This document shows, in pieces, positions 24,401 to 34,075 of a DNA stretch of 64,000 bases; the stretch's first letter is position 1; each line of letters opens with the position of its first letter. Where the stretch lies: assembly GCA_027922465.2 (NCBI GenBank), contig BQMF02000628.1, positions 140,264-204,263 on the forward strand. Reading direction: 5' to 3'. The position numbers and the translations under genes are program-made. The notes beneath the pieces were generated by a model. It was not told the DNA's origin. It saw only the letters and a list, made by a program, of their open reading frames with translations, and made no database searches. This DNA comes from Turritopsis dohrnii (Eukaryota; Cnidaria; Hydrozoa; Anthoathecata; Oceaniidae).

Positions 24401-27400
24401 CATCTGCCACTATTGCTATTGCAGCGTTAAGAAAGACAGCACAGATGCAGGAACAAAAGTATCCGGAAGCATGCAAGAATATTGTCGAAAGCAGCTATAT
24501 GGACGACATTGTAAGTAGTGTACCCAGCATGGAAGAAGCGATCAAAAGAACAAATGAGATCGACAAGGTTCTTGCAGAAGGAGGATTCAAAGTAAAAGGT
24601 TGGATGGTTTCGGGTATTCCAGGAACAGATTGTCAGGTAAATGCTGATCCTTCGACATTGAAACCCAATATGAAATCTATCGAAGCAGAAAAGGTGCTTG
24701 GGATGCGATGGGCAAACGAAAGAGACCTCTTGCTTTTTGACATAAATAAGCAAAACCAAAGATTGAAACAGCTACTTATTTCGGAAACGCCTGTGCTGAC
24801 AAAGAGAGAAATCCTTTCAATAATCAATGGATTTTATGACCCTTTAGGGCTTATTTCACCTTGCACGGTACAAGCAAAAATTATGATGAGGAAGTTATGG
24901 GCTGGTGATAAATTAGTTTCTTGGGATGATCCTCTTCCAAAGGAGATCGAAAAGAGATGGCTACAATTCTTCCAGGTCATGCCCGAATTGCAGAAGATTG
25001 CTTTCCCAAGATCAATAAAACCAGAAAACTCGACAAACGATGCAGTATTGGTTATTTTCTCAGACGCTTCCGGAGATGCATACGGAGCAGTAGCATATGC
25101 CAGATGGAAGCTGAATGACGGATCTTATGAAAGTAGAATCATTATAGCAAAGAATCGTGTTGCCCCAGTGAAAACGATAGATATTGTCCGGCTAGAGCTA
25201 ATCGGAGCTGTATTAAGCAAACGCATCAGGTGCCTTATCGAAAAGGAGATGACTGAAGTTTCAAAAAGTGTATCACATCGTCGATAGCGAAATAGTTAAA
25301 GCAATGATCTCAAAGGAAAGTTACGGATTCAACACTTTCGCAGCAAACAGGATTGGTGAAATCCAGCAGGCAACATGTCCTTCGGAATGGTATTGGATCC
25401 GAGGTTCTTTAAATATAGCAGATTGGATCACCAGAGGAAGAGAACCACATCACCTTGATAAAGAAAGTGCTTGGCAGTCAGGACCCTCCTTTTTAGCTTT
25501 ACCAGAAGAAGAATGGCCAATTCAAAATTGTACAAACATTGAAGAAGTGCCGGAGCAATCGAAGCTCGCATTCGTTGCTGCTACAGAGGGAGAAGCCGCT
25601 GATAGTCTTGTTGATAGGATCAACATTGATCGTTTCAGTAACATTAACCTTCTTAGAAACACGACAGCAAGGATCTTGAGGCTTTATAGCCGATTTCGCT
25701 CAGCAAACACAGACAAAAATGTTGGAAAAGGTCCGCTGACGGTGGAGGAATGCAAACGTGCAGAAGTGTTTTGGATTCGCGAGGCGCAAAGTCACGCCAG
25801 AGACAAATTCCAAAGCAACCACTTTAAGAACCTTTGCCCTAGGTACAAAGATGGCTTGATCGTGGTTGGTGGTCGAACGGAACGTTGGTTGGAAGCGACA
25901 TGGAACAAAAAACATTTCATTCTACTTCCTGGTGAAAGTCGACTATCCTATTTAATTGCCCTGTCCGAATATAAATTGAGTGGACACTACGGAGTCGCAG
26001 CAACAATAGCAAGAATCAGATCGAAGTACTGGATCACTGGTGTCCGAGTATTAGTAAAACGAATAATCTCACAATGTGTCGTCTGCAAAAGAAGTCGGAG
26101 AGAATTGAGTCAGCAGGTAATGGGAAATCTCCCTCCCGTCTTGATTTTTTCGGTCCATTCATGATCCGTGGAGAAGTACAAAAACGAGTAAAAGGAAAAT
26201 GCTACGAAGTGATCTTCACATGTATGGTAGCCAGGGCAGTTTACATTGATGTTAGCCAGGATTATTCGACGGATGGATTCCTACAAGTTCTTCGCCGATT
26301 CGCATGTAGCAGAGGATGGCCAAAAACTATCTACAGTGACCCCGGATCTCAGCTTGTTTGCGCGTCAAGAGAGTTAAAGGACGCCATTAAAGGATTTGAT
26401 CGCGACGCACTTCAGCAATACAGCATACAGTACGACACAGTGGAAGTTCTCCCCAGCAGACGGGCCGTGGTTCAACGGAGTAACTGAATCACTTGTGAGA
26501 TCAACGAAGAAAGTGTTGTGCAGTTCTGTTGGGGAACAAATCATGACATTTAGTGAATTACAAACCATCATGTTCGAAGTCGCCCAAATTTTGAATCAGC
26601 GACCGATTGGATCACACCCTACAACACCTGAAGACGGCTCGTATCTCTGTCCTAATGACCTTCTCCTTGGCCGAGCTTCGAATAAGGTGCCGCAAGGGCC
26701 GTTCAAAGAGAGAAGTGGCAACAGAAACAGACTCGATTTCATTCAAACCGTCGTCAATGCATTTTGGAGAAAATGGTCATCAATGGTTTTTCCCAATCTC
26801 GTCATGCGCCCAAAATGGCATGTTGCTAGGCGAAACGTGAGAGAAGGTGACGTAGTTCTTATACAAGACAGTAACGCAATTAGAGGCGAATGGAAGATGG
26901 GGCTTGTGACAAAGGCGGTCCAGGGAGATGATGGTAGGGTGAGACACGTAATGGTATGTTACAAGAATTTTGCTAATCGAGATCGTTTTGGAGAGTACGC
27001 CCACGTTGTACCAACAACAGTAGAGAGACCTGTGCAAAGGTTAATCGTTATTGTGCCTGTCGGTGATGAATAATTGCTCCCTGTGGCGTGCTATTCGGTT
27101 GGGGGAGTGTTTTGAACTTCGTTCGGAACGCCATTCCAATACTTTCGGTTCCGTTAAATTTTACAAAGCAGAAGCCAGAAGAAAACAGACGCAGTGGAAA
27201 ACTGGAGTGACGAAGTGGCTGAAAAGTATGGACGTCTCTGCTAACTCTTAAGTTTTATTATATTTGTAGTTATTTGACACTTAGTTATCATCTTTGTAGG
27301 TTATCGAACCCATCTTATTTAAAAGAAAAAGAGATTCGTTTGATACAAGGCTACTCACTCTGTGTCTTCCTGTATATATTCAAAACAACTTCTAATTATT

Positions 27401-30400
27401 CCACTGGGGAACTGAAAGAACGAGTAACTATTACTTACTGCAAACATTATGAAATTAGAAAAACAATAAAAAACATAGAAACGAGGCTAAACTTGATAAC
27501 TATGCATTAAACTCGGCATTTAAACAGAAATTCGGGAAAGGTGTATAAGCTATTAGCGGGATTCGGAAAAATCATGTTTCGTTTACACGAAACTATTTTT
27601 CTATAGATTTGTAGGGAATTGTATACAACTTAGTAGAGTTGTTCGTGTATTTTTTCCCACAAAGTCATTAGAAACTTCACATGAACACTTGAAATAAGCG
27701 TGCAAAATAATGATATTTCTTTTGATACTACAAAAGGCTTTAAATCTCTGAAGTACTGTTTTAGTAGAACAGTTTTAAAAACATTCTCACAAGTAACTGA
27801 TTTTTTTCGTGTAACAGGCTTGTCGAGTTTACGAATCTCCCTAATACATTAAAAAAGAAAAATTTCCGCCCAAATATTTTGTAATTTAAGGACTTTTGTA
27901 AAAATGCTTTTGGTTGATTTGGGGGCCTGATAAGTGGCATACTTTAAATATTTTGACAAAGCCGGTCTTTTATGTAGAGCAAAAGATACACAATATTTCA
28001 AATATAAATCGTGATCAAAGTGTCTGTATGCAGTGAAGAAAGCGCGTGCCGAAAATCACATATTTAAGTGTAAATATTTAAGTTTTCCAATACAACGAAT
28101 TGTTTAATGAGTAATGTAACCTCGTGGCATAGTGTAGCCGTGGCTACACTAACTTGGAATACGCAAACCAAACAAATAGATCTACTTACGCAGCTGAAAA
28201 TCTGCATAAAACTTTGTTACTTTTTGTTATCTCTTAGGCCAAAGTCACACTAATGCTATAAACCTTTTAGAAAGTGTAAATAAGGCTTAACAAGTAATCA
28301 GAAAGTATTGCTACAAACAAAAGAAATGTGTGAACTGCAACCATGGATACGTATTTTATAATCAAAGTAAGATTTTTTAAAGAAATTATGTAAGAGCCAA
28401 AAGAAAAATGATGCATCATTGAATAAGATATCCACCTCAAAATACAAACAGGGCATAAAATTCAAAATTGGTTTTATAATTAAATACCTAAGAGGGGGCG
28501 TTAATTAGAGGGAGGCGTTTGAAAGAGGGGGACGTTTATTTAAATTTTTTTTTTTCGGAAACCACAACTTTACAAAACAACTTTACAAAACAACAAAATC
28601 GTCCTCATCTGAGAATGGAATAGAATAAGGGTTTACGTTTCTCTCCCTTGTGGGATGTTCCTTAAGAATCGACCATGATGTTTTGGTTCGAGGGAGAGAA
28701 TGAAATGTTATTTTGCTTTTCTTTGCTTATTAGAGGGGAGCGTTTATTTAATTTTTTGAGTGTATAGGGGAGCGAAGAAAGAGGGCGTTTATTTGAGGAT
28801 TTACGTATTAGCCTTTTATATATATATATATATGTTATACTCTCCATCATTGTCTGAACTTTCTCGAACTTCCAAATATGAATTAAGTTAGTTAACAGTT
28901 GCAGGCCTCGTTTTTGTGTTGATAATAACGTAATTGGTAATAGACCTTTCCCGAATTCATGTTTAAACGATGCATTGTGGACGAGTTGTCGTGTCTAACC
29001 TCGCTTTTAATATTCTAACTACTTCTAATTATTGGAATGGAAATTAGGAATAATAGAGACTATCATTAAGTTATAAAGTAATGAAATCAGTGGAACAATG
29101 ACTTGCATAAAAACGAGGTTAGATATGAAACTCGGCCACAATTCAGTGTTTAAACTGAAATTCGGGAAAGGTCTATTAAAAATAATCATCTCAATCTCGA
29201 GTATATTTCTCCGTATTATCTCGGTACCTTATAGGTGAACTACGCCAAACATATGGGCATTCCCGATCATTTAGGCAGTTCGTTAATATCTATATGGTTC
29301 GCGTGTAGCATATGTGGTCGAATAATATACGGAAAAATCGCTTCGCAATATCGAATGTATATACTAAGAATTTACCAAATTTCAATGTTTTGTAGCGGAT
29401 GTGTAACTATAGCAACGTACTTCTCTACCACCTACTGGATGCTGGTCTGTTATGTTGTCCTGTATGGGTTCTTGGATGGTTCTTTTATTGGACTTCTTAG
29501 CCTGGTCACCATAGAACTAGTTGGCCTCGAAGACTTACCACAAGGGTTCGGCATCATCTTAACAAGCATTGGATTGCCCATTGCAATGGGTCCGCTATTT
29601 GTCGGTGAGTGATTTCTTTGTTATATGATAGCTAACCAATGAGTAATGAGTAACTAGATTAATGGTACTGTTAGGAAGGGCTTCTTATTGCTTGTGGTGC
29701 TCTAAGATATAACAATGTGTTAACAGCGTTGAAAGAAGTTTTTTACGTTAAAAGGAAAAATACTTGATTTATTAGATCAACTGGTACTTCATGAAGTGGA
29801 TTTAACAGATTGGTATCCCAAGTCTTTGCACTAAAACTTATTTTGATTTGGGATATCGACATACCGTATTTCCTCTAATAAACGCCGCGGCGTTCATTAC
29901 AAATGCCAGATTTTGGATGCGGCGTCTAATAGAGGGCGGCGTTCATTAGAGGGCGGCGTTTAAAAACAGACTTTAAGCAACAATGTTTTCTTTTCCTAAA
30001 AAACGTTGCAAAAGTTGTGTGAAAATGTTTTACACAAAAGATATGTTCACATTATACAAAAAAATTCAAAGAACATCAATATCACACCGTATCGTCTCAT
30101 CTACCAGGTGAAAACCTTCATAGCTTTTTTACGTCATACTCGAGAATTTGAAAAGGATTTTCAGATTGGTCTTAATCCTGTGCTTCCGTTCCTTGTTTCA
30201 ATAAAGCAGCGCCAGTCGAACAAGACGAATCGTTTTTGTGCGATTGGAATGTGCAAGATGTTAGACAAGGAAATTTTAGTGGAACATCCACCAATAGAAC
30301 TGTCCAAGCTTTTAACATTTGGTTTGAATGTTACTGTGCAATTAATTACACATCAATTAATATTCATGCAAACAAAGACGAATTGCTTGATAGAAGACAA

Positions 30401-31385
30401 ATAAAACTATTTCTTGTTCAACCTGTTTTCTAATAAACGCCGCTTTTCGAGGATGCGGCGTTTATTAGAGGGCGGCGTTCATTGGAGGAAATACGATATT
30501 GGTTTTGTGATTCTTTCACAACTAAATGTTTTCAGATCCGTTTGATGGACACACTCATTGTTTCTATCTGGTTTTTTTTCACACTGAAAAGCAGTTACGG
30601 TGTAGCATGATATAGATTGAAAGCAGTTACGATGTAGTATGAAATAAGTAGAAAAGTTTTTGAAATGTTTGAGCATACCCAGTAGACAAATCTGTTAAAG
30701 GGTACTGCGAAGGAGTACATTTCCATAGAAAATAAACATATTTTGATGAAAATGCTCTTCGTTGCAGTGACTTTCGATAATTTTGCACAATGGTTGAGGG
30801 CCATAACCTTTAAAAGCAAGGTTTTAGCCTTTGGAGACTTGGTTTATTAACACTAGCCTAAAAGTTAGGACAACGCTATCTATATCTCTTGCAGTATGTC
30901 AACAGTCTAGTTGCAAGTGGGTGAGTAGAGGTGAGCTAACCGACCATTTGTGTCAACTAGCTCTTCATCAAGCTACCCGGTGAGGTGATTTGTTGAAAAA
31001 TATCTGCGAATGAGTGCATTTCAATAGAATTATGCACTTAATTTCAAGAAAAATGCTCTTCTCCGCAGTGAGTAAGATGAAAGCAAAATGATTAAAAAAA
31101 AATCCTGCTCATAGTCTTGTTTCATTGGTTTATTCGAACAATGAAGTTTTCAATCATACTTGTCAATCATAACTTCAATCATGTCATTTCCATTTAGGTA
31201 TGATCAACGACATGGAACTACTACGACCGCAAGCCATGTTTCTGATAAGCGGTATCCCGTTTGTGATTGGTGCATTTCTAATGATATTTGTTAGAAAAAT
31301 CGAAAAGGGCCAATCGAATGCAGATACACAATCACGTGACAATATTGACTGCAAGCAAGTAGTTCTCCTAGAAACCAACGTATAA
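18437..31385 (+). CDS. Monocarboxylate-transporter-like (SLC16/MCT) membrane protein, 4 exons, complete
   Basis: Exons 18437-18605, 19724-20331, 29235-29604 and 31198-31385 join in phases 1, 0 and 1 to give 444 codons. Donors are ACAG|GTTTGT, TTTC|GTAAGA and GTCG|GTGAGT; acceptors end TTTTTAG, CTTATAG and CATTTAG. An in-frame stop at 18422 precedes the ATG. It is a 12-pass major-facilitator protein: DKGWCWVM before the first membrane segment matches the MCT signature, with Lys where the family usually has Gly; KWFHKYQALATGF and SASGALGG form the second conserved block; exon 2 ends in a cytosolic loop and segment 7, exon 3 carries segments 7-11 (GRIIYGKIA loop), exon 4 the last segment and a short tail. 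MCTs exchange monocarboxylates or related solutes with protons, but many SLC16 members are orphans, so the substrate is open. The 8.9 kb second intron hosts a BEL retrotransposon. Confidence 0.88.
18892..19080. repeat. CGCTAACTCGAC-type repeat (pogo/Tigger-like end sequence)
   Basis: Begins TACAGTTGTCTCCCGCTAAC, with repeated CGCTATCTCGAC/CGCCTAACTCGAC motifs. A similar CCCGCTAACTCGATATT stands at about 19408. This resembles the terminal regions of pogo/Tigger-type elements, but I found no opposing end or transposase. Intron 1 of the MCT-like gene. Confidence 0.5.
19514..19566. repeat. Perfect palindrome, 26 bp arms and 1 base loop
   Basis: Arms 19514-19539 and 19541-19566 are exact reverse complements around a single A. 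The arm begins TTCCGATTATTCCGAACTTC. Intron 1 of the MCT-like gene. Confidence 0.92.
20619..20735. repeat. Family A inverted-repeat element, reverse orientation, both ends intact
   Basis: Starts CCAGTGGGCGATTTTGTTG and ends TTTTGCCCACTGG, the clearest matching ends in the window. The interior has AATAAAAATGCTCTTTGTTG. Lies in the second intron of the MCT-like gene. Confidence 0.9.
20791..20863. repeat. GTTGTACA/GTTGTACTA microsatellite
   Basis: Short alternating repeats of AGTTGTACT and AGTTGTAC over about 70 bp in the second MCT intron. Confidence 0.85.
21003..21282 (+). repeat. BEL 5' long terminal repeat
   Basis: 280 bp, starts TG and ends CA, preceded by the ACTTC target duplication. 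It should hold the element's promoter and polyadenylation signal; no canonical TATA is obvious. Confidence 0.95.
21565..27073 (+). pseudogene. BEL gag-pol polyprotein gene with three frame breaks
   Basis: One frame runs 1,240 codons from ATG 21565 to 25287. Gag-like coiled N-terminus; a gag-associated block at about residues 240-330; a Cys/His knuckle (CFACLEVGHSANSC) near 478; aspartic peptidase (WDGGSTISLI) near 552; reverse transcriptase with YMDD near 978; RNase H (FSDASGDAYGAV) near 1165. The frame then shifts at an A5 run (about 25264). Frame two (to 26164) has the integrase zinc-binding H2C2 module (GHYGVAATIARIRSKYW, CVVC). Near 26130-26145 part of the linker before the integrase core is missing, with another shift; near 26440 there is a third. 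The core shows Asp in DFFGPF, Asp in YSDPGSQL and Glu in GVTESLV. The C-terminal strand block ends at 27073. As written it cannot yield an intact integrase; the breaks could be mutations or assembly errors. Confidence 0.9.
27108..27387 (+). repeat. BEL 3' long terminal repeat
   Basis: 280 bp, differing from the 5' copy at one position as far as I can read, and followed by the ACTTC target duplication. Confidence 0.95.
27992..28400. repeat. Dispersed repeat D, copy 1
   Basis: Closely matches 62727-63225 (shared GTGTCTGTATGCAGTGAAG, GAAAGCGCGTGCCGAA, AACTGCAACCATGGATACGT). Contains a small palindrome, AGTGTAGCCGTGGCTACACT, near 28132. Non-coding; class unknown. Confidence 0.88.
28490..28808. 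repeat. GGGCGTTTATT repeat family, diverged element
   Basis: GAGGGGGCGTTAATTAGAGG and GAGGGCGTTTATTTGAGGA stand at the two sides, with further copies at 28520-28545 and 28735-28780. Related to 3143-3375 and 29862-30499. The 62-codon minus open frame inside is not a gene. Confidence 0.65.
28938..29178. mobile_element. Family C inverted-repeat element, intact, 241 bp
   Basis: Ends TAATAGACCTTTCCCGAATT and AATTCGGGAAAGGTCTATTA are perfect inverted copies for about 20 bp and remain similar to about 30 bp (GTTTAAAC). No coding capacity. It ends about 55 bp before exon 3 of the MCT-like gene. Confidence 0.92.
29862..30499. mobile_element. Inverted-repeat element of the GGCGGCGTT family, about 640 bp
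   Basis: Left end ACCGTATTTCCTCTAATAAA then CGCCGC; right end GGCGGCGTTCATTGGAGG then AAATACG, the inverted copy. Both ends carry repeated GCGGCGTTTATTAGAGGG. Two overlapping open frames inside (30006-30404 and 30236-30433) show no domain I recognise and may be transposase decay. Third intron of the MCT-like gene. Confidence 0.75.
30678..30793. repeat. Family A inverted-repeat element, reverse orientation
   Basis: CCCAGTAGACAAATCTGTTA start, CTGCGAAGGAGTACATTTCC, AAAATGCTCTTCGTTGCAGT, ending TTTGCACAATGG. Confidence 0.8.
30975..31073. repeat. Family A inverted-repeat element, right end lost
   Basis: ACCCGGTGAGGTGATTTGTTG start, CTGCGAATGAGTGCATTTC, AAAATGCTCTTCTCCGCAGT. Breaks off after the second core half. 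Confidence 0.72.
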
Positions 31386-31505
31386 CAACTTTGAAATTCG
31401 TGATTCGTGAAAATATAACCGAACCGAATTCTTACACCACCCATACCGCTTGTTGAATAGGTGAGGGAAATATTGGCAGCAATGGAAACGTATTTTTATA
31501 TCCTG

Positions 31506-31570
31506 TTTTAAAAAAGGTTATCCGATTTTAAAAAAGGTTATCCGATTTTAAAAAAGGTTATCCGATTTTG
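31506..31570. repeat. Tandem repeat, 20 bp unit, three copies
   Basis: TTTTAAAAAAGGTTATCCGA three times head to tail, just 3' of the MCT-like stop codon and so possibly in its 3' untranslated region. Confidence 0.9.
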
Positions 31571-31817
31571 ACATAACGTTGTTAGTTTCAAAGAATAATA
31601 CCTCTCCAAAGTGTCAGCTAGCTCCATTTTGATAAAACATTTTGAATTTTATCAATCTGACATAACGTCACCTTAGAAACATAAAACGGATTTCGTGTAA
31701 ACATTTTCCGAATTCATGTTTCGACGCCATGGTCTCGTTTTCAGATCTTAATCTCTTTATATTCCACTGAGGAATAGGAGCTGTTAACTCCCCTATTCTT
31801 CTTCGAACTAATGTGAT

Positions 31818-31900
31818 CGCATGGCGTCGGTAGCTTAGGTAGGTTAGATCGATCGCACGCCAAACGAGAGGTCGTGGGTTCGAGTTCCACTCGGTCCGAT
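31818..31900 (+). repeat. tRNA-like sequence, probable SINE head
   Basis: A-box-like TAGCTTAGGTAGGTTAG and B-box-like GTGGGTTCGAGTTCC are spaced as in a tRNA, with a self-pairing T-arm. The anticodon stem pairs poorly, position 33 is not T, and the acceptor ends do not pair, so it is not a working tRNA. A tRNA-derived SINE or decayed tRNA is the best reading. A family C-like fragment (CCGAATTCATGTTTCGACG) lies upstream at about 31708. Confidence 0.6.
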
Positions 31901-32059
31901 AACTTCGCGTTTCATTGTGTTGCTTGTGTGTATGATAGTTGAAAGACAAAACTATAACATATTGGTTTCAGACAAAATGAATAATACTAAACATAAAGAG
32001 ATATAAAGATATGATATTAGCAAGACAATAAAATACCTTATTAGCAAAAACTTTGTCGG

Positions 32060-32165
32060 TACAGATTTTCGTTGGACGAAATTTTTCGACGGTACAAGTT
32101 TTCGTCACTTGGCCAAAAATTCGTGATTTTTGTCCGAAAATAATTTAAGCCGACGAAAAATTCCG
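32060..32165. repeat. TCGGTACAAATTTTCGTC-type element, diverged
   Basis: TGTCGGTACAGATTTTCGTT at the left and CCGACGAAAAATTCCG at the right, with internal CGACGGTACAAGTTTTCGTC. Same plan as 32661-32776. Confidence 0.55.
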
Positions 32166-32660
32166 ATCTTTTTTGAAATTTCGTTATTGCTTGTATTTTT
32201 GTTTATTTACTCGATTTCATTATAAACAAAAACAAATGAGAAAGTGCTTTCATTGCAAGTCTGTAAGGCGCACTTATTTTGGACGTAATGGCACCGGTGA
32301 GTGTGAACATAGCCAAAGATGTTTCCAGGTGATGGCTTTGAAAAATGTACGTGTAAATGTAGCCCTTCCTTCGTTATTTGCAAGAATTTGTCTCCATGCC
32401 CAACCCATTTGGTCCTGACATCTAGTATCGAGGCGCCTTGCTTGCTTAAATTAATCCATCCATACCCATAATGCACGCAAAAGTTCAGAAAAGACTTATT
32501 TGGTTTCTAGCACCAACCCTGTTAGAATTCTACATGAAGAAGGGGGGAGACTAGATAAAAGATATCTCAACTGTTTTTAAGGCAGTTGATTTTACGTCAA
32601 TAGGTAAAAGAGATATAAAACAGAAAATTTATGAAATGGTCGAAATGTTTTGTTGGTTAA

Positions 32661-32776
32661 AAATATTGGTCGGTAAAAATTTTCGTCGGTACAAATTTTT
32701 TCGTCGGTACAAATTTTCGTCACCTCGACAAAAATTTGTCGTTTTCGGCGGACAAAGTTTTTACCGACCAATATTT
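32661..32776. mobile_element. Short inverted-repeat element, 116 bp
   Basis: Ends AAATATTGGTCGGTAAAAA and its inverted copy TTTTTACCGACCAATATTT are exact over 19 bp. Two to three copies of TCGTCGGTACAAATTTT lie inside, with a complementary GACAAAAATTTGTCG. Almost the whole element can fold on itself. Confidence 0.85.
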
Positions 32777-32850
32777 AAGGTTTGCAGAAACGAAGCTAAG
32801 CTTCTATTCATTACCACGGTGTTTATACAGAAACTTAACGTTCCTGGAAT

Positions 32851-32968
32851 GTAACTTTTACATAGTATAACGCTCCCCTGTTACTTTTACATAGTATAAC
32901 GCTCCCCTGTTACTTTTACATAGTATATCACTCCCCTGTTACTTTTACATAGTATATCACTCCCCTGT
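32851..32968. repeat. Tandem repeat, 29 bp unit, four copies
   Basis: Unit GTTACTTTTACATAGTATAA followed by CGCTCCCCT; copies 1-2 read ATAACGC and copies 3-4 ATATCAC. The pairwise pattern suggests a two-step duplication. Confidence 0.92.
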
Positions 32969-33116
32969 GAGAAAACAGAAAAAAACCCAAAGAGGTTACA
33001 TAAGCAGAACTAAGATTCTAAAAAATTTAGAGCAGTGTTTAAAGTCAGGGTCAGTAATTATGGCATTGTATTGTGACAGATGAATTTAGTATTATGGAGA
33101 TAATGGCATTCCAAGG

Positions 33117-33430
33117 CCAATTCGGGAAAGGTCTGAGGAACAATGGTAAATGGTCAGAGAAATGTCCGGTTGGGATGTTGTCCTATTGTCATATTTACTT
33201 GAGTTATGCAATCCAAATCATCCGCGATATGTTGCACGCTTCTCTTAATCGTTTTATTGCAAACTGTACGAAACGCACTCGTGTGTCAGTTATAATATCT
33301 AGGATTGGTTAAATCTTATGAGAAGCAAATTGTAAACAAAGTTTCAGAGACAGTTGCAGACTTGTATATCATAATCAGGGACTCTATTTTTATATAGTTT
33401 TTTATCAATCTCGTACAGGACGATGGATTT
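33117..33430. repeat. Dispersed repeat E, copy 1
   Basis: About 315 bp, nearly identical to 36208-36525 (shared AATGTCCGGTTGGGATGTTG, GTTGCACGCTTCTCTT). The left edge CCAATTCGGGAAAGGTCTGA resembles the end of family C. Confidence 0.9.
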
Positions 33431-33972
33431 GCCAAGAAACCTTGGGTACGAGTTTGAGATTTTTTATGTATATATCTTAGTATAATCGCGATCATTTAGT
33501 CTTTTGTTGAATTTCTTGTTTCAAGTAAAAATGAGACTAAGGCTGGTTGCCTAGCAGCACCTTAAGGTGTTGTTAGTTTGATCAATTTCAGTATAGTATT
33601 GCTTATGAAAGAAGCATGCAATGCACTGGTGTTTCCGACGTTTATTCGAGACCAGGCGTATGTAAACAAACTTCATAAAATCAAATAAGAAAATGCTTAT
33701 CATCTGGTGGTCTCGTTTGGTGGCTTGCAATTGTCAGATCAACAAACTCCAACACTGAATATATTATAAGCGTATGTACAGTTCATAACGCGTTCACACA
33801 AACTATGTAAACACCCCCCGTTTTAGTCAACAGATTTTCGTCAAGGATGTGTGCCCATTCAATCATTTATAAATAGAAATATGGCCAGATTTTAAGGCAG
33901 TAATCGAGTCAAAACATTATTGAGATAATGATGTGTCATGACAAGATTGCATATATACTGACGGGAAAATTC

Positions 33973-34075
33973 TTGTTAAATCTTCAAAAAATCACTGCGA
34001 TGAAGAGCAATTTTATTGAAATAATGTGTACTATGGAAATCCACTCCTTTGCAGTGCTTTTCAAAAAATTTGCAT
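33973..34075. repeat. Family A inverted-repeat element
   Basis: AATCACTGCGATGAAGAGCA, then ATTGAAATAATGTG, CCACTCCTTTGCAGTG and TTTTCAAAAAATTTGC. Confidence 0.75.

Larger units (their letters stand above)
21003..27387 (+). mobile_element. BEL/Pao LTR retrotransposon, nearly full length, 6,385 bp
   Basis: Two 280 bp LTRs (TGTTTTG...AAAACA) flank one long coding region, and ACTTC is duplicated directly outside both LTRs (20998-21002 and 27388-27392). A 5 bp target duplication and the protein order peptidase, reverse transcriptase, RNase H, integrase fit the BEL/Pao group. By eye the LTRs differ at a single site (C at about 21235, T at about 27340), so the insertion is young. A G-rich purine run (GGGGGAG) sits just before the 3' LTR as polypurine tract. 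I could not assign the tRNA primer site after 21282. It lies in sense orientation in the second intron of the MCT-like gene. Confidence 0.95.
20917..27546. mobile_element. Family C inverted-repeat element (about 240 bp) split by the BEL insertion
   Basis: Left part 20917-21002 starts ATAGACCTTTCCCGAATTTC; right part 27393-27546 ends GAAATTCGGGAAAGGTGTAT, the inverted copy. Leaving out BEL and its target duplication, the two parts total about 240 bp, the same as the intact relative at 28938-29178. That relative has the same local sequence around the insertion point (ACTTCTAATTATT), so it serves as an empty-site reference. Confidence 0.88.
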
